NCBI GenBank assembly: GCA_035543875.1
Contig: DATKIY010000189.1
Coordinates: 1 to 13,555, forward strand
Direction: 5' to 3'
Length of the DNA: 13,555 bases
From: DATKIY01 sp035543875
GTDB lineage: Bacteria; Actinomycetota; Actinomycetes; JAHEKZ01
Made by a program: the position numbers and the translations under genes. The notes beneath the pieces were generated by a model. The model was not told the DNA's origin. It did no database searches and saw nothing but the letters and a program-made list of their open reading frames with translations. Every line of letters starts with the position of its first letter. The first letter of the stretch is position 1. Below, one piece after another: positions 1-7,164 of the stretch.

Positions 1-746
1 ACGGAACGACGGTGCCGCTGGCCGACCTGGGTCACGCCCTCGGTGTTCCCGGTGAGCGCGACACCAGAGTGGGTGTTGTCGTCCGATACGGCGGAGCCTC
101 CGAGCAGTTAGCCTGGGCGGTGGACGCGCTCGAAGGTGAGCTTGAGGTGGTCGTGAAGGACCTCGGTGGGTTCTTGGGTCGGCTGCCGTTCATCGGCGGA
201 GGGACGATCGACAGCGACGGAAGCGTGATGCTGCTGTTGGATGTGCGCGAACTCGCGATTGAACAGTTCACGCGTGGCGTTGCCCTTGCCCCGCCCGCGC
301 CAAGCCAGGTGCACGCTGCAGCGGGGGGTCAACGCGCTCAGGGCGGCGCCAGTGGCGGTGCAGCACAAAGCAACCGGAAGCCGAAGGTGCTGGTAGTCGA
401 GGACTCAATTGGCGTGCGCGAGCTCCAGCGAGTGATCTTGGAAGGCGCGGGCTACGACGTCATGACAGCGGTCGATGGCAGCGAAGGTGCTGCCCGGCTC
501 AGCGGTGACCCGGTTGATCTCGTGCTGTCAGACGTCGAGATGCCTGGGATGGACGGATTTACGCTCACCAGGGCCATTCGGCGAACTAGGGGCTGGGAGA
601 ACGTCCCCGTTGTGATCATGACCTCGCGAGGCGATGAAGCGGATAAACGGGCCGGTCTTGATGCCGGAGCGAACGCTTACCTCCTGAAGAGCGAATTCGA
701 CCAGACGCAGTTGGTTGACACGGTTCGGCGCCTCGTCGGACGTTAA
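1..746 (+). CDS. Hybrid CheA-type histidine kinase, C-terminal part (CheW-like domain + receiver), 5' end missing
   Basis: This is the end of a chemosensory-type kinase; the reading frame is open to the left edge (first full codon at base 3) and the GTG at 12 is an internal valine, since GTTVPLADL is the usual start of the last part of a CheA regulatory domain. Numbered from that valine, about residues 1-90 are the CheW-like domain that docks to receptors and CheW, including the VDALEGELEVVVKDLG stretch. Residues 95-122 are an Ala/Gly/Gln-rich linker. Residues 124-244 are a receiver: acidic pair E130/D131, phospho-acceptor D174 in SDVEMPGMDG, T204 and K226. All key receiver residues are present. 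The HPt, dimerisation and ATPase domains must lie upstream. A second receiver protein follows after 62 bp, so the two probably work in one phosphorelay. The CheA assignment is strong; the output (motility, pili, or another process) cannot be read here. Confidence 0.88.
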   Translation, partial: GTTVPLADLGHALGVPGERDTRVGVVVRYGGASEQLAWAVDALEGELEVVVKDLGGFLGRLPFIGGGTIDSDGSVMLLLDVRELAIEQFTRGVALAPPAPSQVHAAAGGQRAQGGASGGAAQSNRKPKVLVVEDSIGVRELQRVILEGAGYDVMTAVDGSEGAARLSGDPVDLVLSDVEMPGMDGFTLTRAIRRTRGWENVPVVIMTSRGDEADKRAGLDAGANAYLLKSEFDQTQLVDTVRRLVGR

Positions 747-748
747 GT

Positions 749-777
749 CTTCGGCGAAATGGGCCGACATCCCGAAG
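749..777. other. Small inverted repeat between kinase and receiver-GAF genes
   Basis: CTTCGG (749-754) pairs with CCGAAG (772-777) around a 17-base loop. It lies three bases past the kinase stop codon. There is no T-run after it, so it is not a convincing intrinsic terminator. It could be a weak RNA hairpin or chance. Confidence 0.2.
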
Positions 778-794
778 GACTAGAGCCACGCACT

Positions 795-800
795 GGAAGG
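795..800 (+). promoter_or_regulatory. Ribosome binding site that decides the receiver-GAF start
   Basis: GGAAGG lies 8 bases before the ATG at 809 and only 5 before the in-frame TTG at 806. The spacing and codon both favour ATG 809 as the start. Confidence 0.6.
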
Positions 801-808
801 ACGCCTTG

Positions 809-1768
809 ATGCCAACGGTGGTAATCGCCGATGACAGTCCGACCCTGCGTCGGATCGTCAGCACGGTTTTGGAGCGTGAGGGCTACACGGTCGTGCAGGC
901 TGAGGACGGCGTGCAGGCTGTGCAAGCGGTCTTTCGCTACATGCCGGACGCTGTCGTCCTGGATGTCCAGATGCCACGAGTCTCTGGGTACGTTGCGGCT
1001 CGGCTACTGAAGGATGACTGGCGAACCGCCGAAATCCCACTGCTCTTGCTGACCTCCCTCGACGCCGCCAGTGACCGGTACTGGGGTGCACAGGTGGGTG
1101 CCGACCGATTCCTGACGAAGGACTTCGAAGCACCTCAGCTCGTGGAGGCAGTACACGAGGTGTTGAGCAAGGCAGACGCTGACCGTGGTGGACGTCCTCC
1201 GCTGCGACCTGACCCGGTTGAAATGCAGGACGACGATGTGTTCGGCAGCATCAGCGATTTGCTCGACCGCAAGCTTTTCGAATCGTCCATTGCCGCTGAA
1301 GTGACGGGAATCGCCTCAGAGGTTCACGGCTTCGAAGAGACCATCGCCGAGGTGCTCGACGTGCTGAGTCGCGTCGTCGACTATGACCTGGCAGCGGTTC
1401 TTATGCTGGACGACAGTTCCACCTACATCCGGGTCGCGCGCGAAACGTCGCAGCAGCAGTACGCCGAGTTCTTCGAAGCAGTGGCCGACGCGGCCACCGA
1501 CTCCACTGGCCAACAAGTGTCCGTCGACGATCTGCAGGCACGCGTGGCTGATCCCGAGGGAAACCTGGGCGCAGAGGACGAAGGCGAAATGGCGACGTTC
1601 TTGTCCATGCCGCTCAAGGCCGGCGGTCGCATGATCGGTGTACTGGCCCTGTCTAGCGCTCGGGCCAACGCGTTCGGCGAAACGTCCTTGAACACGCTCC
1701 GGTTGGTGAGCTCACCCGCTGGAATTGTCATCGCCAACGCACGGTATGCGGGGGCTCAGTCCGTCTGA
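809..1768 (+). CDS. Response regulator: receiver domain + GAF domain
   Basis: A cytoplasmic signalling protein of 319 residues. Residues 1-121 are a CheY-like receiver with D8/D9, phospho-acceptor D52 (LDVQMPRVSG), T82 and K104 (FLTKDF), so it should be phosphorylatable. Residues about 122-160 form an acidic, charged linker. Residues about 165-319 look like a GAF domain: a helix with EETIAEVLDVLSRVVDYD, a strand pair AAVLMLDD, then SMPLKAGGRMIGVLALSS and a closing helix. No DNA-binding, GGDEF, phosphatase or kinase output domain is present, so signalling is probably through protein-protein contact or ligand binding by GAF. The gene sits 62 bp after the CheA-like kinase in the same direction, making that kinase the likely phosphodonor. 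ATG 809 is chosen over TTG 806 because of the GGAAGG at 795-800. The domain calls are firm; the GAF ligand is unknown. Confidence 0.85.
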   Translation: MPTVVIADDSPTLRRIVSTVLEREGYTVVQAEDGVQAVQAVFRYMPDAVVLDVQMPRVSGYVAARLLKDDWRTAEIPLLLLTSLDAASDRYWGAQVGADRFLTKDFEAPQLVEAVHEVLSKADADRGGRPPLRPDPVEMQDDDVFGSISDLLDRKLFESSIAAEVTGIASEVHGFEETIAEVLDVLSRVVDYDLAAVLMLDDSSTYIRVARETSQQQYAEFFEAVADAATDSTGQQVSVDDLQARVADPEGNLGAEDEGEMATFLSMPLKAGGRMIGVLALSSARANAFGETSLNTLRLVSSPAGIVIANARYAGAQSV

Positions 1769-1782
1769 GTTAGCCTCGGCGG

Positions 1783-2298
1783 GTGACCACGGGCCCGTCG
1801 GAGCGTGAATACCGCGAGGCGGTCAGTCGATTCGCCACTGGAATTACGGTAGTCACCTGCCAAGTCCAAGGCGTCGACCATGCCATGACGGCCAACTCTT
1901 TCACCTCGGTTTCGCTCGATCCGCTTCTGGTTTTGGTCTGTGTTGAGCGTGAGTCCCGTTTTCACGACGCCATCTCGGCGACACCACATTGGGCAGTCTC
2001 AATCTTGGAGAACTCCGCGGTCGACGCAGCTCGCTGGTTGGCCACGAAAGGTCGCCCGCTTCACGGTCAACTCGACGACGTCCCCCACTCGCGCGGAGAA
2101 GTCAGCGGAGCCGCATTGATCAGCGATGCCTTAGCGACGCTTGAGTGTCGGACGTACGCCACGCATCGTGCGGGTGACCATGATGTGGTGTTGGGTGAGG
2201 TACTGACAGTCTCCGGCTCCGAGCCTGGGTCAGACCCGCTCTTGTACTACCGCCGCAGGTACAGAACGATTGAAGATGACGAAATGAGTGCTGGGTGA
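1783..2298 (+). CDS. Flavin reductase-like FMN-binding split-barrel protein
   Basis: A 171-residue protein of the flavin reductase-like family, whose members bind FMN/FAD in a split beta-barrel and commonly reduce flavin with NAD(P)H to supply a two-component monooxygenase. Family marks visible here: RFATGITVVTC (residues 16-26), MTANSFTSVSLDPLLVLVCV (35-54), the SILEN strand (73-77) and GDHDVVLGEV (131-140), where the GDH motif is typical of the NAD(P)H/flavin site. Length is normal for the family. The GTG at 1783 is the only plausible start; it lies 14 bp after the receiver-GAF stop and has only a weak purine stretch (GGCGG) in front. No monooxygenase partner is visible in the window. Its stop overlaps the start of the VanW-family gene. 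The family is clear, the substrate and partner are not. Confidence 0.88.
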   Translation: MTTGPSEREYREAVSRFATGITVVTCQVQGVDHAMTANSFTSVSLDPLLVLVCVERESRFHDAISATPHWAVSILENSAVDAARWLATKGRPLHGQLDDVPHSRGEVSGAALISDALATLECRTYATHRAGDHDVVLGEVLTVSGSEPGSDPLLYYRRRYRTIEDDEMSAG

Positions 2299-4097
2299 AC
2301 TCTGGAACGGCTCGTCGGGTTGGCGTGGCGGTGGGAACGGTGCTGGCAGTGCTGGTGGCCTTCTATGTGGTTGGGCTGGTCGTTGTAGGTGGTGACATCC
2401 CTCGCGGCACGTCCGTAGCCGGCGTAGAAATTGGCGGGCTTACGCCGGATGCTGCGACTCAGCGGCTTGAGGACGAGCTTGGACCACGAGCGGTCGACGT
2501 CGATGTCGAACTAGCTGGCAAGGTTCACACGTTGCCCGCGGCTCGGTTGGGCCTTTCGTTTGATGCGGCAGCGACGGTGGACAGCATCGAGGAACGCAGT
2601 CTTCGGCCGTGGCTGCTAGCGCAGCAGCTTGCCGGCCTCGACGTCGCACCCGTGGTGGTCGCCGAACCGGGCCGCGTCGAAGCTGCCGTTGCTCGGCTGA
2701 CCCGTCGAGTGGACAAACCGACGCGCGAGGGGCGGGTTAAGTACGACGGACTGGACGTCGTCAGTGTCGAACCGAAGGCCGGGATGACGGTCAACCGAAC
2801 GGCTGCGGTAGCCGCGATCACGAGCGGGTATTTGACAGCGGACGATCCCATCGTGCTGCCCATCGTCACGGTCGAGCCGGAGGTCACAGCCGAACAGGTA
2901 CAGGAAACGGCTGACGGTGCGGCTGTCGACGCGATCAGCGCACCAGTCAGGTTGGCAGCAGCCGGTCACACCATGGTGGTCTCACCGAGAGAGATCGCCG
3001 AGTCAGTTTCGTTTCGGTCGGACGCAGGCGAGTTGGCGGCTCATGTAAATATTGCAGACCTACGAGGGCAACTTGAGAGCGAGCTAGCGACCATAGGAAC
3101 GCCAGCACGCGATGCGTCGTTTGACGTCTCGTCGGGCAAGCCAGTTGTTGTTCCAGCAAAGCGCGGAGAAGGCGTTAGCGATGATGCGCTCGCCAGTGGC
3201 ATGACTGCTGCACTTGGCGACGACGCTCGTTCGGCTGACATAAGTGTTGGTCCGATCACAGCCGACCTCACCACTTCTGAGGCCAAGGATCTCGGCGTCA
3301 AACAGGTGATCTCCACGTACACGCAGGTGTTTCCGTATGCGGCTTACCGAGTAACAAATATTGGAGTGGCATCTAAGAGCATTAACGGTACCGTTCTAGA
3401 GCCCGGTGAGACGTTCAGTATGAACGGCGTTGTTGGGGAACGAACACCCGAAAACGGGTTCGTCAAGGGATACATCATCGTAGGGAATCGGCTCGTCGAG
3501 GACTATGGCGGCGCCGTATCGACGATCACAACCGCCATGTGGCATACCGCGTTCTATGCCGGTATGACGCGGGTCGAGCAACGCGCACATGGTTTCTGGA
3601 TCTCGCGCTACACGGCAGGTCTGGAGGCAACCGTGTCGTGGGGGAACCTTGACTTGAGATTCCGTAACGACACCCCCTATGGCGTGCTCATCACAACGTC
3701 GGTCACTGACACCTCGGTCACAGTCACGATGTGGAGCACCAAGTACTGGCACATCACTGCAGAGTTTGGTCCACGTACCAACCCGACGCCATCAGGAACC
3801 GTCTACGACGACGGGGAAGGATGCGTCCCGCAATACGGGGTCGACGGGTTCGACATCACGGTGACGCGCGTCTGGTCGCGCGACGGCGAAGTCAAGCGCC
3901 GGGAGCCACTCGATACGTCCTATGAAGCCGCGCCCACGGTTATCTGCGCACCCAAGCCATCCCCTAGCCCGACACCGACGCCGGACCCAACGGATAAGAC
4001 GGACAAGCCGAAGCCGTCTCCTTCCAGCAGTGGATCTGACGGTGGTAATGGGAGTGGCAACGGGACCGGAGGCGGCAGCGGCAACGGATCAGGTTGA
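2295..4097 (+). CDS. Membrane-anchored VanW-family protein with peptidoglycan-binding-like repeats
   Basis: A 600-residue cell-envelope protein. Residues 9-32 are one hydrophobic segment after a short basic N-terminus, giving an N-in membrane anchor with the rest outside. Residues about 35-330 contain repeated alpha/beta segments of the type found in peptidoglycan-binding domains next to VanW (VAGVEIGGLTPDAATQRL at 41-58 is the clearest). Residues about 336-475 are the VanW domain: YRVTNIGVASKSINGTVLEPG, then ETFSMN, then LDLRFRNDTPYGVLI. The central motif, usually GGG(I/V)(C/S)Q.(A/S)TT, reads GGAVSTITT (405-413). Residues about 476-552 form a closing domain with C510 and C551, which could pair. 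Residues 553-600 are a Pro/Ser/Thr- then Gly/Ser/Asn-rich tail. GTG 2295 overlaps the preceding stop (GTGA), suggesting translational coupling. VanW domains occur in vancomycin-resistance clusters, but their biochemical activity is not settled; this gene is not evidence of resistance. Confidence 0.86.
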   Translation: MNSGTARRVGVAVGTVLAVLVAFYVVGLVVVGGDIPRGTSVAGVEIGGLTPDAATQRLEDELGPRAVDVDVELAGKVHTLPAARLGLSFDAAATVDSIEERSLRPWLLAQQLAGLDVAPVVVAEPGRVEAAVARLTRRVDKPTREGRVKYDGLDVVSVEPKAGMTVNRTAAVAAITSGYLTADDPIVLPIVTVEPEVTAEQVQETADGAAVDAISAPVRLAAAGHTMVVSPREIAESVSFRSDAGELAAHVNIADLRGQLESELATIGTPARDASFDVSSGKPVVVPAKRGEGVSDDALASGMTAALGDDARSADISVGPITADLTTSEAKDLGVKQVISTYTQVFPYAAYRVTNIGVASKSINGTVLEPGETFSMNGVVGERTPENGFVKGYIIVGNRLVEDYGGAVSTITTAMWHTAFYAGMTRVEQRAHGFWISRYTAGLEATVSWGNLDLRFRNDTPYGVLITTSVTDTSVTVTMWSTKYWHITAEFGPRTNPTPSGTVYDDGEGCVPQYGVDGFDITVTRVWSRDGEVKRREPLDTSYEAAPTVICAPKPSPSPTPTPDPTDKTDKPKPSPSSSGSDGGNGSGNGTGGGSGNGSG

Positions 4098-5711
4098 TGC
4101 GCGCATCGCGTTGATCGTCGCCCGGGTTGCCGCATCGGTGCCGTCGGGGATGGGGGCACCGGCCAGGGCGGGAAGGAACGCGCTCGCAAGTTGCTTTCCT
4201 CGTTCGACACCCCACTGGTCGAACGGGTTGATCCCCCAGGCAAACCCCGCCACCACGGTCGCGTGCTCATACAAGGCGATCAGCTGTCCGAGACAGTTTG
4301 GGTTGAGCTGAGGAAGATGGATGATCGTGCTCGGATGGTTCCCGCGCATCACACGATGCGGAATCACCGAGGCGTCTACTCCGTCGGCAGCTAGCTCCTC
4401 GGCTGTGCGGCCCGCTGCCAGCGCCGAGGCTTGCGCTACCAAATTCGCGGCAAGCATTACCGATCGGTTCTCGGTATTTGATGAAGCCCCGTCGGAACCG
4501 TCAACGGCAATCAGGTCAAGGGGAATCAGGTCGGTCCCCTGGTGCAACAACTGGAAGTACGCGTGTTGGCCGTTGGTCCCCGACGTACCCCAAAGTGAGG
4601 GTGAGGTATTCCAGTCGATCGGGCCGCCGTCGGCTGCAACCGACTTGCCGTTGCTTTCCATCTGCAGTTGTTGGAGATGAGAGGCGAACAGCTCGAGATC
4701 TTGTGAGTAGGGAACCACTGCTTTGCTCTGCACTCCGAAGCAGTTGACGTACCAGACGTCCAACATGCCGAGCAAGATCGCGGCGTTGTTCGGCGTCGGC
4801 TGCGTGAGGAGCGCCTGATCTACCGTGTGCATTCCGGCGCGTAGCTCAGTCATGTGCTGAGAGCCAATCGCGAGTTCTATGGCAAGCCCGACTGGCGACG
4901 CCAAGGAGAAGCGGCCGCCTACCCAGTCCCAGAAACCGAAAACAGCTTCCTCTAGCACCCCGAACGCGATGGCGCGTTCAGTAGCTGCAGTCACGGCTAC
5001 GACGTGTTGTGCCGGGGCTTGCTCGCCGAGTTGGCCGACAAGCCATGCGCGAGCCGCTGTGGCATTGGCCAGCGTCTCCGTCGTGGTGAAGGTTTTTGAG
5101 ACCACAACGAACAACGTCGTTGCTGGGTCGAGGTCATGCAACGCTGCGTCCAGGTCGGCTGGGTCGACGTTGGAAACGAACCGAGTCTGCAATCCCGGCT
5201 GCCAGTAGTTGCGTAGTGCCCTAACCACCATTCGTGGGCCGAGGTCTGAACCGCCAATTCCGATATTGACGATAGTTCGGATGCGTTGCCCCGTTGATCC
5301 CAGCCACTCACCTGAGTGAACCGCATCCACGAAATCGTGCATCCGTTCATAAACCAGCTCGACGTCGGCTGCAACATCGCGCCCGTCGACGACTAGCCGT
5401 GCACCGGTGGGAAGTCTGGTAGCTGTGTGAAGCGCTGGACGTCCCTCGGTTACGTTGACCACATCACCTCGAACCATCGCCGCCAGCTGCTCCGGGATGT
5501 TCAGCTCCTCCGCTAGAGCAGCGAGAAGATCGAGTGTCGTCCGATCACCTCGCAGCCGAGTGAGATCGACCGTGAGTTCACCCACGCGCAGCGTGAGGTC
5601 GTCGACCCGGTCTGGCTGGTCCAGCAGGTTGCGCAGCAACTCGTCGCGGATGAGTGTGTGGTGCTCGGTAAGGCTTCTACCTGTCGCACCATGTAGCGGG
5701 TTGCCTGTCAC
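4089..5711 (-). CDS. pgi: Glucose-6-phosphate isomerase
   Basis: Interconverts glucose 6-phosphate and fructose 6-phosphate in glycolysis and gluconeogenesis, in the cytoplasm. The 540 residues match the usual length of the bacterial long form. Both family signatures are present: DWVGGRFSLASPVGL (262-276) and INPFDQWGVERGKQLA (494-509). The first SIS domain has NIGIGGSDLGPR (149-160) and the phosphate-binding SKTFTTTET (205-213). By homology the catalytic residues are E352 in ESNGK, H383 in GTNGQH and K506 in ERGKQ. The start is the GTG at 5711-5709, overlapping the TGA of the upstream GNAT gene by 4 bp (GTGA), so the two are probably cotranscribed and translationally coupled. The 3' end overlaps that of the VanW gene by 9 bp in convergent orientation. 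Nothing is missing; confidence is very high. Confidence 0.98.
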   Translation of the reverse strand: MTGNPLHGATGRSLTEHHTLIRDELLRNLLDQPDRVDDLTLRVGELTVDLTRLRGDRTTLDLLAALAEELNIPEQLAAMVRGDVVNVTEGRPALHTATRLPTGARLVVDGRDVAADVELVYERMHDFVDAVHSGEWLGSTGQRIRTIVNIGIGGSDLGPRMVVRALRNYWQPGLQTRFVSNVDPADLDAALHDLDPATTLFVVVSKTFTTTETLANATAARAWLVGQLGEQAPAQHVVAVTAATERAIAFGVLEEAVFGFWDWVGGRFSLASPVGLAIELAIGSQHMTELRAGMHTVDQALLTQPTPNNAAILLGMLDVWYVNCFGVQSKAVVPYSQDLELFASHLQQLQMESNGKSVAADGGPIDWNTSPSLWGTSGTNGQHAYFQLLHQGTDLIPLDLIAVDGSDGASSNTENRSVMLAANLVAQASALAAGRTAEELAADGVDASVIPHRVMRGNHPSTIIHLPQLNPNCLGQLIALYEHATVVAGFAWGINPFDQWGVERGKQLASAFLPALAGAPIPDGTDAATRATINAMRAST

Positions 5712-6754
5712 GGGTCGACCTTAGTGGCACGGCGGTAGTGGTAGCGGTGGTGCGCGGTGAAGCCCAAGCCTTCGTAAAGCGTCAGCGCGGGTTGGTTGTC
5801 TTCAGCGACTTGTAGGTACACATGCCGGACGCCCTCGTGTTGGGCGTGCGCGAACAGCGCTGCCATCAAACGTGAGGCATGTCCCTTGCGTCGTTCGCTT
5901 TCGATGACGTCAACGGCGGTGATCCCTAGCCACCGCTTGTAGATTGCCCCGCGCGCGACTGCCACGAGTCGTGATTGGGTTTGATCCACAAGGCTTGCGA
6001 AAACTGGCTGATCGGCGTTCACCATGACTTCGCGCGCCCCGACAGGCAACGCCTTGCCGCGATAGTTGTACGTCCTGAGCCACGCCGCTGATGGTTCTGG
6101 GTGAAACTGCACGCGAGCGAGTTCTCCGGAGGTTGGTCGCTGCATGAGCAACGCGGCTATGTCTGCGACCATCACCAGAGTTGGATTGAACGCCATCCAG
6201 CCGCGCGTACTGAGTTCGTCGTCGAGCGGAACAGCGAGCGGGAGCGGCACTTGGAAGAGGGCTGGGAGGTCGTGCCCGAGATACCAGTCGCGGACAGTCT
6301 GAAGCGCATTCTCCACGTCGAGTCCTGGGTCGCCCAGCGGTAGCACTGAGTTCGCCCGCCCGGTGAAGCCTCCGCTGGCACGGAGCGTCCATCCGCCGAG
6401 TTGTTCACTTGCCAGGGGCTGCCACCCCTTCGCCGCGATCTGTTCTAACTCTAGGTCCGAAATGCCGAGCGCAGACCGCTGGTCAGAGGTCGGCGGCGGC
6501 CCGGACAGCACCTTGACGGCGACTATTGTGTCGACGACGACCAGCTCGACGGTTCCGTCCTTGCGTCGCATGAGCCAGCAGCTAGTCGGATTCAGCGACG
6601 GGCCAGCGGTCTTCGACTCGAGGGTGCCCACGATGTCGCGCATCGCCGGGCCGCCAGACGGGCCGACGCCCCCGGCAAGCAGTCGCACCGTCAGCCGGTT
6701 GCCTACAGCCGCCTCACCGAGCCAGCGCGACGCAGGCTCCTGCGATTGCGGCAC
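5708..6754 (-). CDS. Rv0428c-like GNAT N-acetyltransferase with N-terminal SH3-like domain
   Basis: A 348-residue acetyl-CoA-dependent acyltransferase of unknown acceptor. Residues about 17-83 look like the SH3-like barrel found at the N-terminus of Mycobacterium tuberculosis Rv0428c-type proteins: RLTVRLLAGG, a DIVGTL strand, then a VELVVVDTIVAVKVL strand. The middle (about 100-200) carries family text such as GGFTGRANSVLPLGDPG (128-144) and QVPLPLAVPLDDEL (168-181). The C-terminal GNAT core has the acetyl-CoA pyrophosphate loop RRKGHASRL (288-296) and the ending QPALTLYEGLGF (321-332). The start is the GTG at 6754-6752, with AAGGGG six bases upstream on the minus strand. It overlaps pgi by 4 bp and is divergent from fdxA-dapC across 68 bp. 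The domain reading is strong; the Rv0428c-subfamily assignment is from remembered family features, not a search. Confidence 0.85.
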   Translation of the reverse strand: MPQSQEPASRWLGEAAVGNRLTVRLLAGGVGPSGGPAMRDIVGTLESKTAGPSLNPTSCWLMRRKDGTVELVVVDTIVAVKVLSGPPPTSDQRSALGISDLELEQIAAKGWQPLASEQLGGWTLRASGGFTGRANSVLPLGDPGLDVENALQTVRDWYLGHDLPALFQVPLPLAVPLDDELSTRGWMAFNPTLVMVADIAALLMQRPTSGELARVQFHPEPSAAWLRTYNYRGKALPVGAREVMVNADQPVFASLVDQTQSRLVAVARGAIYKRWLGITAVDVIESERRKGHASRLMAALFAHAQHEGVRHVYLQVAEDNQPALTLYEGLGFTAHHRYHYRRATKVDP

Positions 6755-6822
6755 ATTCGACCCCTTAGCAACGGTTGCGGTGGCTTCCGGAATACTAGGC
6801 AGCCACTCGCAAGGAGGAGATC
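6755..6822. promoter_or_regulatory. Divergent promoter region between the GNAT-pgi and fdxA-dapC units
   Basis: These 68 bases must hold the start signals for both directions unless the GNAT gene reads from further inside fdxA. The leftward side has AAGGGG ahead of the GNAT start. The rightward side has AATACTAG at 6791-6798, a possible -10-like element, but no properly spaced -35 hexamer, so promoter positions cannot be fixed. No clear operator palindrome is seen. Confidence 0.4.
6811..6820 (+). promoter_or_regulatory. Strong Shine-Dalgarno for fdxA
   Basis: AAGGAGGAGA is close to a full anti-16S match and ends 2 bases before the GTG at 6823, with the AGGAGG core 6 bases away. It is the strongest ribosome binding site in the window, fitting an abundant ferredoxin, and it fixes the GTG start. 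Confidence 0.85.
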
Positions 6823-7149
6823 GTGACCTACGTCATCGCCCAGCCCTGTGTCGACCTACTCGACAGGGCCTGTGTCGAGGAGTGCCCGGTCGACTGCATC
6901 TACGAGGGCGAGCGGATGCTCTACATCCACCCCGACGAGTGTGTCGACTGTGGTGCGTGCGAGCCGGTGTGCCCAGTCGAGGCGATCTTCTACGAAGACG
7001 ACACCCCGGACCAGTGGAAAGACTTCTACAAGGCAAACGTGGAGTTTTTCGACGACCTCGGGTCACCCGGCGGTGCGTCCAAGATCGGAAAGATCGAGAA
7101 GGATCACCCCATCGTCGCAGCGCTGCCGCCGCAAGTCACCGAGCAGTAG
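6823..7149 (+). CDS. fdxA: 7Fe-type ferredoxin (3Fe-4S/4Fe-4S)
   Basis: A small electron carrier of 108 residues, very close in pattern to actinobacterial FdxA/FdxC ferredoxins. Cysteines lie at 9, 17, 21, 25, 40, 43, 46 and 50. By comparison with Azotobacter ferredoxin I, C9, C17 and C50 would hold a [3Fe-4S] cluster and C21, C40, C43 and C46 a [4Fe-4S] cluster, with C25 left free. Family landmarks are MTYVIAQPC, EECPVDCIYEGERMLYI and ECVDCGACEPVCPVEAI. The C-terminal third is the usual acidic extension with LGSPGGASKIG. The GTG start is backed by an almost perfect Shine-Dalgarno. dapC follows after 15 bp, an fdx-dapC order that also occurs in M. tuberculosis (Rv1177-Rv1178). The redox partner is not encoded here. 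Confidence 0.96.
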   Translation: MTYVIAQPCVDLLDRACVEECPVDCIYEGERMLYIHPDECVDCGACEPVCPVEAIFYEDDTPDQWKDFYKANVEFFDDLGSPGGASKIGKIEKDHPIVAALPPQVTEQ

Positions 7150-7164
7150 GTCCCTGATCGGGCT

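Noticed and set aside
2295..4097. VanW gene as a vancomycin-resistance determinant
   Set aside because: VanW-domain proteins are widespread in Gram-positive genomes without resistance, and no vanHAX, vanRS or other resistance genes are present.
6363..7157. A 264-codon plus-strand open frame running across the GNAT start and fdxA
   Set aside because: It crosses two well-supported genes in the wrong frame or strand, and its translation has no coherent domain.
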